Positions 8,468-17,691 of a stretch of 64,000 bases of DNA are shown here, in pieces. The position numbers were made by a program, and so were the translations under genes. The stretch covers positions 124,001 to 188,000 of the forward strand of contig NZ_BCVH01000003.1 of NCBI RefSeq assembly GCF_001591645.1. Direction: 5' to 3'. The notes below the pieces were generated by a model that worked only from the letters and a program-made list of their open reading frames with translations, did no database searches and was not told the origin of the DNA. Position 1 is the stretch's first letter; every line of letters begins with the position of its first letter. The stretch is from Robertmurraya korlensis NBRC 107688. Its GTDB lineage: Bacteria; Bacillota; Bacilli; Bacillales; Cytobacillaceae.

Positions 8468-8500
8468 AAAGCAGGCGCCTATTTTGGTGCCTGTTTTCTT
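8468..8500 (+). terminator. terminator after the formaldehyde dehydrogenase
   Basis: Stem CAGGCGCC (8472-8479) / GGTGCCTG (8486-8493) followed by TTTTCTT. Confidence 0.8.
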
Positions 8501-8672
8501 ATTTAAAAACTTATTTTATTTTGTATGAAAAGGATTTTTGTTCTTAATAAAAGACTGGTTGTTGTGCAGATAATTCTTATGGAGAAGATGCCTGTACATA
8601 ATGGCCATTAACCAAGCAACAACTCCCGCCGAGTCGGTGTGAAATTACCCCACAAAGAATGACTCTTTATTA

Positions 8673-8686
8673 CTGTAACATTACAG
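8673..8686. promoter_or_regulatory. palindrome CTGTAA-CA-TTACAG upstream of ftsZ
   Basis: A 6-base inverted repeat with a 2-base spacer, about 110 bases before the ftsZ start. It could be an operator; no regulator can be assigned. The rest of the 430-base interval (8364-8794) contains the upstream terminator and no other recognisable element. Confidence 0.3.
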
Positions 8687-8794
8687 TTCTATAACAAATC
8701 GCAGAAAAAGACAGAATATCCAAGCCGGCAGCGAATTTTATAGGTATAGAGAAAAATAGGGGGCAATATCTGAAGCTATTTGGGGGGACTTTAC

Positions 8795-10075
8795 ATGCTA
8801 GAATATGAAACCAATATCGATCAATTCGCCACTATAAAAGTAATTGGGGTTGGAGGCGGCGGAAATAATGCCGTAAACCGAATGATTGAGGACGGCGTGC
8901 AGGGAGTGGAGTTCATTGCCGTGAATACAGATGCACAGGCTCTCAACATGTCAAAAGCGGAGGTCACGATGCAAATCGGTGGTTCGCTGACCAGGGGCCT
9001 GGGGGCCGGTGCCAATCCTGAAATCGGCAGAAAGGCTGTCGAGGAAAGCAGGCAGCAGATCCAGGATGCCTTGCAAGGTGCGGACATGGTGTTCGTAACG
9101 GCCGGAATGGGTGGCGGAACAGGGACCGGAGCTGCTCCGGCGATTGCCCAAATCGCGCGCGAACTTGGCGCACTTACCATTGGAGTGGTGACTCGTCCGT
9201 TCACTTTTGAAGGCCGCAAGCGGGCACAAAATGCGGCAGCCGGAATTGAAGAGATGAAGAAAGCTGTTAATACCTTAATCATCATTCCAAACGAGCGATT
9301 GCTACAAATCGTCGATAAGAAAACGCCGATGATTGAAGCCTTCCGTGAGGCGGACAATGTCCTCAGGCAGGGTGTCCAGGGCATTTCCGACTTGATCGCC
9401 GTGCCAGGCTTGATTAACTTGGACTTTGCTGACGTGAAGACGATCATGTCCAACGAAGGAACGGCACTTATGGGCATCGGGGTGGCTTCAGGTGAAGACC
9501 GTGCTGCCGAAGCTGCCAAAAAGGCCATCTCCTCGCCGCTGCTTGAAACTAGCATCAATGGCGCGAAAGGAGTGCTGATGAACATCACTGGTGGCATGAA
9601 CCTCAGTTTGTATGAAGTCCAGGAAGCGGCCGATATTGTGGCGGCTGCAACAGATGACCAGCTTAACATGATTTTTGGATCGGTCATTAATGAAAACCTG
9701 AATGAAGAAATCATGGTGACTGTGATTGCAACCGGCTTCGATCATGACGGGGAGGAAGCTCCATCGTCAAACACTTCGCGCCGTTCTAGAGACATGATTG
9801 CCAATTCCCGTGAGGAATATCACGCTCAGGCGAGACAGCGAGAGCCTGTTGCCCATGCAGAATGGGGGAATTACGGACAAGCCCAAAATTACAGCCAGTA
9901 CGGCAGCTACGGTCAATCCGGCAGCTATAGCCAGTCCAGAAACAACAGACAATCCGACAATCACAGCCAGCAGCCTGCCTACGAAGAGCCCGCGAATTAC
10001 GAACGGGGTAGTCAGCAGCAGGATGACTCGCTTGATATTCCATCGTTCTTGCGGCAACGAAACAGAAGGCGGTAA
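8795..10075 (+). CDS. ftsZ: cell division protein FtsZ (solitary, probably second copy)
   Basis: Tubulin-like GTPase of 426 residues. The nucleotide-binding GGGGNNAVN (about 20-28), tubulin signature GGGTGTGA (106-113), T7-loop NLDFADVK (208-215) and C-terminal anchor peptide [11 protein letters not shown] are all present, so it should polymerise and bind partner proteins. ATG 8795 follows TGGGGGGAC; a TTG five codons earlier is less likely. The linker (about 318-409) is long and rich in Tyr, Gln, Ser, Gly and Asn with YGQ/YSQ repeats. The gene lies alone between unrelated catabolic genes with no ftsA or other dcw genes, and its base composition is clearly GC-richer than its neighbours. An acquired or supernumerary FtsZ is the best reading. 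Confidence 0.93.
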   Translation: MLEYETNIDQFATIKVIGVGGGGNNAVNRMIEDGVQGVEFIAVNTDAQALNMSKAEVTMQIGGSLTRGLGAGANPEIGRKAVEESRQQIQDALQGADMVFVTAGMGGGTGTGAAPAIAQIARELGALTIGVVTRPFTFEGRKRAQNAAAGIEEMKKAVNTLIIIPNERLLQIVDKKTPMIEAFREADNVLRQGVQGISDLIAVPGLINLDFADVKTIMSNEGTALMGIGVASGEDRAAEAAKKAISSPLLETSINGAKGVLMNITGGMNLSLYEVQEAADIVAAATDDQLNMIFGSVINENLNEEIMVTVIATGFDHDGEEAPSSNTSRRSRDMIANSREEYHAQARQREPVAHAEWGNYGQAQNYSQYGSYGQSGSYSQSRNNRQSDNHSQQPAYEEPANYERGSQQQDDSLDIPSFLRQRNRRR

Positions 10076-10085
10076 ACCAACGAAC

Positions 10086-10121
10086 AAAAAGACCAAATCA
10101 TTTGTGATTTGGTCTTTTTAA
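10086..10121 (+). terminator. terminator after ftsZ
   Basis: AAAAAGACCAAATCA pairs with TGATTTGGTCTTTTT across a 4-base loop: a compact, strong intrinsic terminator, possibly bidirectional. Confidence 0.88.
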
Positions 10122-10545
10122 ATAGATTAAAACAAACGGTAATTCCGCCATTAAAAGGAAGGTTGAATCATGGAGCCATTGTTCAGAAGAGGAACAATAT
10201 AAACGGAAAATGAGAGATAACCATGTAGGAACCAATGGAAATGAAATGACGTAAGCCGGTCCCCTATTTACAAAAATGCTCGAAATTGACTTTCTACTTT
10301 CTTCTTTTTAAAACATCCAGACCAATGACTGGATTCATCTCTAAATCCCCCTCCTAAACTGCCATTTTAGGACCCCTAATCACTCCATTCTATGCACAGC
10401 TTCGCTTACCTAAAAACATATTCTAGAAAAGGATTTTTATGGATAAACGAAGAGAGAATGAGTATAAGGTGAGGGGGTCCTTTCCGAAGAAAATTATAGC
10501 TATATTTTTAAATTAAAAAATAATTTTAAATTATCAGAATATTTG
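10122..10545. other. 424-base non-coding interval
   Basis: No convincing ORF. Short GC-richer patches (for example around 10240-10270) alternate with AT-rich sequence, and an ATG-led 10-codon stretch at 10170 ends quickly. It may mark the downstream edge of the ftsZ insertion. Confidence 0.4.
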
Positions 10546-10573
10546 TTGACACGTAAAACATGCCTGTTATAAA
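10546..10573 (+). promoter_or_regulatory. sigma-A-type promoter of the BKACE/TRAP catabolic cluster
   Basis: TTGACA (10546-10551), 16-base spacer, TATAAA (10568-10573), about 77 bases before the first gene of the cluster. Confidence 0.7.
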
Positions 10574-10649
10574 ATCAAACTGCACCACAAAGTAATTAAA
10601 TATACCGCTATTCGATACAACTAGCGTTTGGAGGGGAGGTTACCAATTA

Positions 10650-11594
10650 TTGACTGAGAATATTTCCATTTGTGGTTCTGGTTTAATGGGGAGTGGAATC
10701 GCAGTAGTTTTTTTAACTAGTGGACACCCAACAACCATTTATGCAGTAGAGGAAAGCGAAGAAAGAGTAAGAGAAAAGGTTCAGACGATCCTTGAATACT
10801 TAGTGGAGAAAGAGCTCCTTAGTATAAGTGTAAAAAACATAGCTTTAAGCCATTTATTTGTATCGAATGATATTCAGGATGTGGTTGCTAATGCAAATGT
10901 CATTTTTGAATGCATTCCAGAAAAAGTGGAAATGAAGCAGACCTTATTTCAAACGTTAGATGAACTTTGTGATCCTAATGTAATTTTAGCAACAAATACA
11001 TCTGTCATGAGTATCACGGAGATAGCCGCATTGTCCAAACATAAAGAAAGAATCGTTGGAACCCATTTTTGGAATCCAGCTTACTTAATACCTTTAGTGG
11101 AAGTAGTTAAGACCGTAAATACCTCTGAGGGTGTAATGGAAAAGACAGTGAGCCTTTTACAGACGGTAGGGAAACATCCCATTAGAGTAAATAAAGATGT
11201 ACCTGGGTTTGTAGCGAATAGACTTCAGCATGCTTTGTGGCGAGAGGCCATTCATTTAATTGAAAGCGGTATCACAGACGCAGCAACCGTGGATGAAGCA
11301 ATAAAATATAGCTTTGCCATGAGGTTACCTGTACTTGGTCCAATCGAAAATGCTGATCTGGTGGGCACTGATTTGACTTACGCCATACACGATTATGTAC
11401 TAAAGTACTTAAATAATTCTCCAGAGCCTTCGAAACTTTTAAAACATATGGTTGAGGAAAATCAGTTAGGTGTGAAAAGTGGTAGTGGCTTCCTTCCATG
11501 GACGGAAGAAAAAAAGAAAGAGACCGAGAAGAATTTGTTCGATCATCTTGTCAAACTAGTAAAAGAATCAGAGAAATCACAAGTTAAAAAATAA
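10650..11594 (+). CDS. 3-hydroxyacyl-CoA dehydrogenase family NAD-dependent dehydrogenase
   Basis: 314 residues. The Rossmann motif CGSGLMGSGIA is at residues 8-18, with the 3HCDH active-site region GTHFWNPAYLIPLVEVV and the C-terminal helical domain beginning DVPGFVANRLQHALWREA. The size fits single-domain 3-hydroxybutyryl-CoA dehydrogenases and the related L-carnitine 3-dehydrogenases. The TTG start at 10650 is supported by GGAGGGGAGG. It opens a cluster that also encodes a beta-keto-acid cleavage enzyme; in carnitine catabolism this same pair oxidises a 3-hydroxy acid and cleaves the keto product, so a non-CoA 3-hydroxy acid substrate is plausible. Confidence 0.85.
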   Translation: MTENISICGSGLMGSGIAVVFLTSGHPTTIYAVEESEERVREKVQTILEYLVEKELLSISVKNIALSHLFVSNDIQDVVANANVIFECIPEKVEMKQTLFQTLDELCDPNVILATNTSVMSITEIAALSKHKERIVGTHFWNPAYLIPLVEVVKTVNTSEGVMEKTVSLLQTVGKHPIRVNKDVPGFVANRLQHALWREAIHLIESGITDAATVDEAIKYSFAMRLPVLGPIENADLVGTDLTYAIHDYVLKYLNNSPEPSKLLKHMVEENQLGVKSGSGFLPWTEEKKKETEKNLFDHLVKLVKESEKSQVKK

Positions 11595-11611
11595 AAGGGT
11601 TGGTGGAAGAA

Positions 11612-12412
11612 ATGGGAAAATTAAAATTAGTAGACTTAAGTCATCCGTTTGGAGATAAAGCGCCGTTATGGCCATATTTTGAAGATGTAAAAATTGAAAG
11701 GGTCCATTATCATGCGAAATCTGGTGTCCTTTCACAGAAAGTTACTACGGTAATGCATTGTACAACACATGCAGATTCTCCTGGACATGTCATTGAAGGA
11801 GAGGCTTATACACATGAAATTCCATTGGAAAAGTACTATGGAACGGGAGTAGTAGTGGATATTCCAAAGGGTAAATGGGAAGAAATCACAGCAGAAGACT
11901 TAGAGAATGCAACACCAAAGATTCAAGAAGGGGATATTGTAATTATCCACACAGGATGGCACAGGCACTGGGGGGATAGTCAAAAATACTTCGCTCATTC
12001 ACCAGGGTTATCAAGAGATGGGGCTGAGTGGTTAGTGAAGAAAAAAGTGAAAGCTGTTGGGGTAGATCAACAAGCTTTAGATCATCCATTAAATACAGCT
12101 ATTGCAGACCACGGACCAGGGCCATTACTTCCATCCATTCTTGAAGAATATAAAAAAGAAAAAGGGAGAGAAGCAAAGGAGGATTTTCCAGAATGGGAAC
12201 CTGCCCATCGCCTCTTATTAGGAAACGGAATCATGGGTTGGGAAAATGTTGGTGGTGATATTGAGCAGGTGGTTGGTAAGCGGGTCACTATTTCTGGTTT
12301 TCCCATTCGTTGGTACATGGGAGACGGCTCAATTGTTAGACTAGTAGCTTTTATAGATGAAGATGAAATTAATAACGTGCCTGAAAGAATTTATCCTTAT
12401 GGAACGAGCTGA
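11612..12412 (+). CDS. cyclase family protein (metal-dependent hydrolase, kynurenine formamidase/isatin hydrolase fold)
   Basis: About 266 residues. The family metal-binding motif is visible as HCTTHADSPGH (HxxTHxDxPxH), and a second histidine-rich region lies at DHPLNTAIADHGPGP. Members hydrolyse amides or cyclic ketones such as N-formylkynurenine and isatin. The ATG at 11612 is chosen over upstream TTG 11600/GTG 11603 because GGTTGGTGGA precedes it; the choice is not certain. It lies directly behind the dehydrogenase and before the BKACE gene, so it probably opens or hydrolyses an intermediate of the same pathway. Confidence 0.82.
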   Translation: MGKLKLVDLSHPFGDKAPLWPYFEDVKIERVHYHAKSGVLSQKVTTVMHCTTHADSPGHVIEGEAYTHEIPLEKYYGTGVVVDIPKGKWEEITAEDLENATPKIQEGDIVIIHTGWHRHWGDSQKYFAHSPGLSRDGAEWLVKKKVKAVGVDQQALDHPLNTAIADHGPGPLLPSILEEYKKEKGREAKEDFPEWEPAHRLLLGNGIMGWENVGGDIEQVVGKRVTISGFPIRWYMGDGSIVRLVAFIDEDEINNVPERIYPYGTS

Positions 12413-12444
12413 TTACTTTAAAAATCAAAAAAGGAGGGATTCAG

Positions 12445-13287
12445 ATGGATAAGGTCATATTAACAGTAGCACCAACTGGAGCATGGCCAATGAAGCATGA
12501 TACGCCATATATTCCACTTCAGCCAGAAGAAATTGCTGATGAAATCTATGCTTGTTATCTCGCTGGGGCATCCATTGCTCACATTCATGTGAGAGATGAT
12601 CATGATCAAGCGTCTATGGATTACGAGAAGTTTGAGCAAACTGTGAAGTTAGTAAGGGAACGTTGTGATATTGGCCTCAATCTAACAACCTCTGGTGGTT
12701 TAGGATTAGACGATGAAGTCAGAATGAAACCGTTTATGCAATTAAGGCCTGAATTAGCGAGCTTTGATTGTGGATCGATGAACTGGGCGCATTCCACCAC
12801 CTTTATTAATAGTCCACCTTTCCTTGAAAAGTTAGGACAGAAAATGAAGGAAAGTGAAGTGAAACCAGAAATCGAAGTGTTTGATGCGGGGATGTTTTAC
12901 AATGCTGAATACTATTTGAAAAAAGGCGTGTTAGAGTCTCCTCCTCATTTTCAATTTGTGCTAGGAGCACCAGGAGGAATGGCAGCTACCGTAGAGAATC
13001 TAGTATACTTGAAAAATTTGTTGCCTAAGGAAGCGACCTGGAGTGCTTTTGGAATTGGTCGTATGCATTTGCCTATCTTGTATGCCACGTTAGCACTTGG
13101 GGGACATATTCGAGTGGGAATGGAAGATAATATCTTTTATTCAAGAGGTGTTTTGGCTAAATCCAATGTAGAATTTGTGGAGAGAGCCAAAAGAATTGTT
13201 TCTGAATTAGGAAAAGAAATTGCAACTCCAGAAGAAGCAAGAATTCTTTTAGGTCTGAAAAAACAATCTCAAAAACAAGTAATGTAG
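12445..13287 (+). CDS. beta-keto acid cleavage enzyme (BKACE, DUF849)
   Basis: 280-residue TIM-barrel protein with the family opening TVAPTGAWPMKHDTPYIPLQ, zinc-binding AHIHVRDD and the loop FGIGRMHLPI before the C-terminal GMEDN motif. BKACE enzymes condense a beta-keto acid with acetyl-CoA, releasing acetoacetate and a new CoA ester. AAGGAGGG lies 9 bases before the ATG. Neighbouring dehydrogenases could supply the beta-keto acid. The substrate cannot be read from the sequence. Confidence 0.9.
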   Translation: MDKVILTVAPTGAWPMKHDTPYIPLQPEEIADEIYACYLAGASIAHIHVRDDHDQASMDYEKFEQTVKLVRERCDIGLNLTTSGGLGLDDEVRMKPFMQLRPELASFDCGSMNWAHSTTFINSPPFLEKLGQKMKESEVKPEIEVFDAGMFYNAEYYLKKGVLESPPHFQFVLGAPGGMAATVENLVYLKNLLPKEATWSAFGIGRMHLPILYATLALGGHIRVGMEDNIFYSRGVLAKSNVEFVERAKRIVSELGKEIATPEEARILLGLKKQSQKQVM

Positions 13288-13300
13288 TAATGCCATATGG

Positions 13301-13320
13301 TTACCCATTTTTATGGGTAA
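13301..13320 (+). terminator. hairpin between BKACE and cupin genes
   Basis: TTACCCAT-TTTT-ATGGGTAA, perfect 8-base stem followed by TTTCTT. Probably a partial terminator or an mRNA processing/stability element inside the operon. Confidence 0.5.
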
Positions 13321-13348
13321 TTTCTTAGTATAGAGGAGATGAATGCAC

Positions 13349-13681
13349 ATGAAAAAGGTAGAATTACAGGCTGTTCTTCAATATGAGGCTCCGAAACATT
13401 TTGCCATGACAGCTCTAAGATTACACGGGAAAGAGACGGGGTGTAACCATTTTTCTGTGGGATTATCTCATTTTCTACCAGGTGGTGGTGCGGAATATGA
13501 TGCATCCCCCCTAGAAAAGGTGTATCTGGTTTTAGATGGAGAAATTACGATCAAGACTCAAGACGAAGTAGTTGTATTAAAAAAAACAGATTCCATTTTT
13601 ATAGGGGCGAACGAAGGTAGAGAGATTATAAATGAGACCAATCAACCAGCTAGCATGCTTGTTGTTATGAATTATCAATAG
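13349..13681 (+). CDS. cupin-domain protein
   Basis: 110 residues with a single cupin barrel: FLPGGGAEYDASPLEKVYLVLDGEITI matches the first cupin motif and the following IFIGANEGREI the second. ATG 13349 is nine bases after GAGGAGA; the ATG at 13343 is too close to it. Usual metal-binding histidines are mostly absent, so a binding or isomerising role is as likely as oxygenation. It lies within the BKACE operon. Confidence 0.75.
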   Translation: MKKVELQAVLQYEAPKHFAMTALRLHGKETGCNHFSVGLSHFLPGGGAEYDASPLEKVYLVLDGEITIKTQDEVVVLKKTDSIFIGANEGREIINETNQPASMLVVMNYQ

Positions 13682-13697
13682 AAAAGGGGGATGGGAA

Positions 13698-14474
13698 GTG
13701 GCAGTAGAACTCTCTAATTTATTTGATTTAACAGGGAAAGTGGCCATTGTAACCGGTGGTGCAGGGTCACTAGGAAAAGCGATGGCACTCGGTCTAGCAA
13801 AATATGGTGCAGATATTGTGGTAACCGGTAGAACATTAACAACATTAGAAGAAACAGTAAAGGAAATATCGGAAATGGGGAGAAATAGTATAGCCATAAC
13901 AGCGGATGTTACCAACCAAAAAGATGTTGTAAATCTTGTCAAAAAGACGGTTGAAGCATTCGGAAGGATAGATATTTTAGTCAATGGTGCCGGGATTGCC
14001 AGACGTTACCCAGCCGAGGAGTTTCCAATTGAGGAATTCGATAAAGTTTTCCAATTTAATGTGAAAGGAACATTTTTATGTTGCCAAGAAGTGGCTAAGG
14101 TGATGAAGGAGCAGGGATCAGGGAAGATCATTAATGTTTCTTCTGTGAGAGCATTTTCAGGTCATCCAGGCGGGTATGCTGCGTACGGTACTAGTAAAGG
14201 GGCAGTTAACCTACTGACAAAGCAACTTTCAACCGAATGGGCAAAGTATAAAATAAATGTAAATGCGATCGCACCAACGATCTTTTGGACACCGCTAACT
14301 CAAGAGGTATTAGAAGATGAAAAATTAAAGAATATCTTTTTATCGAGAATCCCGATGGGAAGAGCAGCTGTTACCGATGACATGGTAGGCAGTACCGTGT
14401 TTTTTGCCTCTCCTGCTTCTGATTTTATTACGGGTCAAATTCTTTATGTAGATGGCGGCTGTACAGCAGGATAG
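13698..14474 (+). CDS. short-chain dehydrogenase/reductase (SDR)
   Basis: 258 residues. The cofactor motif TGGAGSLGKAMA is near residue 20, NGAGIARR near residue 95, Ser/Tyr/Lys catalysis via NVSSVRAF and YGTSK, and the C-terminal ASDFITGQILYVDGG. These define a classical 3-oxoacyl-[ACP]-reductase-like SDR. GTG 13698 follows GGGGGATGGGAA. With the 3HCDH-type enzyme it gives the cluster two NAD(P)-dependent oxidoreductases, possibly acting at two hydroxyl groups or on two stereoisomers. Confidence 0.88.
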   Translation: MAVELSNLFDLTGKVAIVTGGAGSLGKAMALGLAKYGADIVVTGRTLTTLEETVKEISEMGRNSIAITADVTNQKDVVNLVKKTVEAFGRIDILVNGAGIARRYPAEEFPIEEFDKVFQFNVKGTFLCCQEVAKVMKEQGSGKIINVSSVRAFSGHPGGYAAYGTSKGAVNLLTKQLSTEWAKYKINVNAIAPTIFWTPLTQEVLEDEKLKNIFLSRIPMGRAAVTDDMVGSTVFFASPASDFITGQILYVDGGCTAG

Positions 14475-14509
14475 TAGATAAATTTAATAATAGATTCCAC
14501 TGGTCAAAT

Positions 14510-14524
14510 TAGAAAGCGCTTACT
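14510..14524. promoter_or_regulatory. cre-like site before the TRAP transporter
   Basis: TAGAAAGCGCTTACT fits the CcpA consensus with one mismatch (A in place of the T at position 2) and lies 20 bases before the dctP start. Confidence 0.5.
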
Positions 14525-14544
14525 TTATTTGAGGGGGAATAAAG

Positions 14545-15651
14545 TTGAAAAAGATCATTTCAGGAATGAGCTTAGTACTAGTGTTAATTTTAGGTCTTGT
14601 CGGTTGTAATACGAGTAATAAAACGGAGGAGACAACAGGCAGTACAACAAACAATAACGAGGAAGCGAAAGGGGATCCGATTGTCTTAACATCGAGCTCC
14701 CATACACCTCCTGGTCCGATGAGTGACGCATTTGATGCTTATTTGGATGAAATTGAAAAAAGGTCAGACGGACGGATTACGTTTGAAAGATTTTATCAAG
14801 GAACATTGGTTGGTGGGACAGATACCGTCGATGCATTAAAAAACGGTGTGGTTGATATCGCACTTGTAAATCCCTCTCAGCAATCAGGGAGAATTGAACT
14901 CGGTACAGTAGCTACCAACCCAGCAATTTTCAATAACTCATGGGCTGCCAACAAAGCGATGTCTGAATTGTACGAGACAATACCTGAATTAAGACAAGAG
15001 CTCGATCAAGTAGGTGTCATTGATGTGGGTTGGGTAACGATGCCATCTGCTTATATTATGTCACCCTCTAAGGAATTGACGAAAGTGGAGGATTTAAAGG
15101 GTTTGAGAATGCTAACGAACACAAGGGCCATCACCTCCTTAATGGACGAAGTGGGTGCTACTCCTGTAGGTATTCCTATTGTTGAATTTTACGAAGCATT
15201 GTCAAGAGGAACAGCAGATGCTGTTACGATTAGTTATCAAGCGGGTGAAACGAACGGAATAGATGAATTAGCTAAATATGTTTGGGAGCTCCCTGTAGGT
15301 GGCGGAAATATGTTCTATGGTATGAGTAAAAAAGTATGGGATGACCTACCTGAGGATTTAAGAGAAATCATCACTGATGTTCGAAATGACTTCCAGTCAG
15401 ATTCCTTCTACCAAGTATATATCCAAAAAGGAGAAGGAGCCTCTCATGAGACCTTTAAAAATAATAATATCCACATTAAAAAGCCATCCGAAGAAGTTGT
15501 TCAGGAGTTTATAGACCAACACGCCAAACATGTTTGGAATAGCTGGGTAAAGGAAACGGAAGCCGCCGGAAAACCAGGACAATTAATTATGGATACTTTT
15601 ATAGAACTGGAAGCAAAGTACGAGGCAGAATTTCCGTTTGAAGCGGAATAA
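14545..15651 (+). CDS. dctP: TRAP transporter solute-binding protein (DctP family), lipoprotein
   Basis: 368 residues with a lipoprotein signal (basic start, hydrophobic run, lipobox GLVGC near residue 21) and a low-complexity Thr/Asn/Glu spacer. The body shows DctP features, including the middle segment DLKGLRMLTNTRAITSLMDEVGATPVGIP, where the carboxylate-binding arginine is expected, and FYEALSRGTADAV. It captures an organic acid outside the membrane for the downstream permeases. TTG start after GAGGGGG. Confidence 0.88.
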   Translation: MKKIISGMSLVLVLILGLVGCNTSNKTEETTGSTTNNNEEAKGDPIVLTSSSHTPPGPMSDAFDAYLDEIEKRSDGRITFERFYQGTLVGGTDTVDALKNGVVDIALVNPSQQSGRIELGTVATNPAIFNNSWAANKAMSELYETIPELRQELDQVGVIDVGWVTMPSAYIMSPSKELTKVEDLKGLRMLTNTRAITSLMDEVGATPVGIPIVEFYEALSRGTADAVTISYQAGETNGIDELAKYVWELPVGGGNMFYGMSKKVWDDLPEDLREIITDVRNDFQSDSFYQVYIQKGEGASHETFKNNNIHIKKPSEEVVQEFIDQHAKHVWNSWVKETEAAGKPGQLIMDTFIELEAKYEAEFPFEAE

Positions 15652-15662
15652 TAATACCTTTT

Positions 15663-15718
15663 AGGCTGATAGAGATTTCCTTCCTTTGTCTTTACCCAAT
15701 AGGGTTCTCTGTCAGCCT
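15663..15718 (+). other. intercistronic stem-loop between dctP and dctQ
   Basis: AGGCTGATAGAGA... pairs imperfectly with ...TCTCTGTCAGCCT. A stable hairpin right after the binding-protein gene commonly raises its mRNA relative to the permeases. Confidence 0.55.
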
Positions 15719-15743
15719 TCATCAATTGAGAGGAGGAGTATAC

Positions 15744-16319
15744 GTGTATTCGATCCTATCTAAGATAGATCAGAAATTTCACAAGTTGGAGTACTATTTA
15801 TTAATGTGTGCGGGTCTGACGATTTTTTTTATCATGTTCCTTGTAACAACGGATGTCATTATGAGGAATGTATTTAACAAGCCTCTCGTAGGAGTTTTTG
15901 AGATTGTTAGTATGCTATTAGTTGGTATTATCGCGTTTGGGTTTGCCTATGTCCAAGGGGAGAATGAACATATCGTAGTTGAAATTGCAACGAACTCCTT
16001 GCCACAATTTTACAAGGATATATTGGATTTCATAAGCTGTATGATTGGTTTAGTTGTTGTTTCTATTATTGCATGGAATAGTCTCGGATCTCTTCAAACC
16101 TCCTATTTATCAAAAGAATTCACAATGGGACTCATTCGTTTGCCTATTTGGCCATCGAAGCTTCTGCTTTCCGTAGGTTTAGGTGTTTTAGCCATCCGCT
16201 TATTAATTGATTCCTTGTATGTATTAACAAAGTTAGTATTAGGTGAACAAAAAAATATACAAAGCAATCAACATTCAGAAGAAATAGATTTAAGTGAAAT
16301 AGAGGATATAAAATTCTGA
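15744..16319 (+). CDS. dctQ: TRAP transporter small permease (DctQ family)
   Basis: 191 residues with four hydrophobic helices (about 20-42, 50-72, 90-112, 130-152) and the family pattern FNKPLVGVFEIVSMLLVGIIAF. GTG 15744 is chosen because GAGGAGGAG lies 6 bases before it; a longer in-frame reading has no ribosome site. The acidic tail is not conserved. It forms the membrane complex with the large permease downstream. Confidence 0.85.
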   Translation: MYSILSKIDQKFHKLEYYLLMCAGLTIFFIMFLVTTDVIMRNVFNKPLVGVFEIVSMLLVGIIAFGFAYVQGENEHIVVEIATNSLPQFYKDILDFISCMIGLVVVSIIAWNSLGSLQTSYLSKEFTMGLIRLPIWPSKLLLSVGLGVLAIRLLIDSLYVLTKLVLGEQKNIQSNQHSEEIDLSEIEDIKF

Positions 16320-16354
16320 TTATTTAGACTAATATATATGCTAGGGGTGAAAAT

Positions 16355-17659
16355 ATGGAAATGAGTGCTCAGATGATCGGAGTATTCGGCATTTGTACGA
16401 TGATTCTCTTAATGTTCTTACGAGTTCGTGTGGCATATGCGATGACCTTCGTTGGTTTTATAGGATATTTGTTAATTAGTGGGTCGAGGCCAAGTTTGGA
16501 AGTGGTCGGTACGACGCTATATCAAACCTTAACTAATCACAGCTTCAGTGCAGTGCCCCTTTTTATATTAATGGGATACTTGGCCTATTATTCAGGGATT
16601 GTAACGGAACTTTTTGATACGGCAAAAAAATGGGTTGGACATGCAAAAGGAGGACTTGTTCAGGCGACGGTTGTCGGTGGAGCCGGGTTTGGAGCCATCT
16701 CAGGGTCAGGTGCTGCAACGACTGCCACGCTATCAAAGATTACCATCCCAGAGATGATCAGAAATGGAGTAGACAAAAAGCTAGCTTACGGAGTGGTTGC
16801 ATCGGTAGGACCATTAGCAGCTTTGATACCTCCAAGTGTCATCATGATTATTGTTGCGATTGCAACAGAGCAGTCAATCGGGAAAATGTTAATAGGAGGT
16901 GTATTTCCTGGCATTCTAGCAGCATTAGTGTATATGATCTTGATTTATATTTTGGTTAAAAGAAATCCATCCATCGCACCTTCGATAGAGAAAGTGCCAT
17001 TTAAGGAAAGACTCCTCTCTTTGAAAAATATTTGGAGCTTTGCTTTATTGGTATTTATTATTGTTGCAGGACTTTATACGGGGAAGTTTACCCCAACAGA
17101 AGCGGGGTCTGTTGGAGCTTTTGTTGTCTTTATCCTAGGTCTAATTAAAAAAGGATTTTGTAAAGACGATTTAAAAGATTCTATGGTTCAAACGATTAAA
17201 ACATCCAGTTCTATTTTTCTGCTAATCTGTGCAGCGTTTATTTTTAGTAAGTTTTTAACCGTAACCAGAATTCCCACTCAGTTATCTGAAGCATTAGTCT
17301 CTTTACCGGTTCCTCCTATCGTCGTTTTGATTGGTATTATCATTATGTATCTTTTACTGGGTATGATTATGGATATGGTTCCAGCGATGTTTATTACTCT
17401 GCCTGTTATTTTCCCGGCCATTGTCGCTCTCGGATTTGATGGGATGTGGTTTGCTGTGTTGCTAGTGTTTCTAGCGGAAGTATCCATGGTTACCCCACCA
17501 TTTGGTCTTAGTTTGTTTATTATAAAAAGCTCAGTTGCAAGCAGTGATTTAAAAGAAATTTATCAAGGTAGTTATCCCTTCATTATGGCGGATTTCGTCA
17601 TCATTATTTTATTAGTTCTATTCCCACAAATTATTACATTCCTGCCTTCTCTCATGTAA
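16355..17659 (+). CDS. dctM: TRAP transporter large permease (DctM family)
   Basis: 434 residues, about 12 hydrophobic segments. Typical DctM motifs are present: FSAVPLFILMGYL, GGAGFGAISGSGAATTATLSKI... and ASVGPLAALIPPSVIMI, plus TPTEAGSVGA and MVTPPFGL. Sodium-coupled import of the acid delivered by DctP. Follows dctQ by 35 bases in the same operon. Confidence 0.92.
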   Translation: MEMSAQMIGVFGICTMILLMFLRVRVAYAMTFVGFIGYLLISGSRPSLEVVGTTLYQTLTNHSFSAVPLFILMGYLAYYSGIVTELFDTAKKWVGHAKGGLVQATVVGGAGFGAISGSGAATTATLSKITIPEMIRNGVDKKLAYGVVASVGPLAALIPPSVIMIIVAIATEQSIGKMLIGGVFPGILAALVYMILIYILVKRNPSIAPSIEKVPFKERLLSLKNIWSFALLVFIIVAGLYTGKFTPTEAGSVGAFVVFILGLIKKGFCKDDLKDSMVQTIKTSSSIFLLICAAFIFSKFLTVTRIPTQLSEALVSLPVPPIVVLIGIIIMYLLLGMIMDMVPAMFITLPVIFPAIVALGFDGMWFAVLLVFLAEVSMVTPPFGLSLFIIKSSVASSDLKEIYQGSYPFIMADFVIIILLVLFPQIITFLPSLM

Positions 17660-17691
17660 TTCTAACTAAAAAAACTATTGGAGGTATTAAA

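Noticed and set aside
8700-8725. SigH-type promoter before ftsZ
   Set aside because: An ACAGAATAT -10-like box is present but no matching -35 at the right distance.
8821-9714. Long open frame on the minus strand inside ftsZ
   Set aside because: It is the antisense shadow of a GC-rich conserved gene; composition is Ser/Ala/Pro-rich without domain features or ribosome site.
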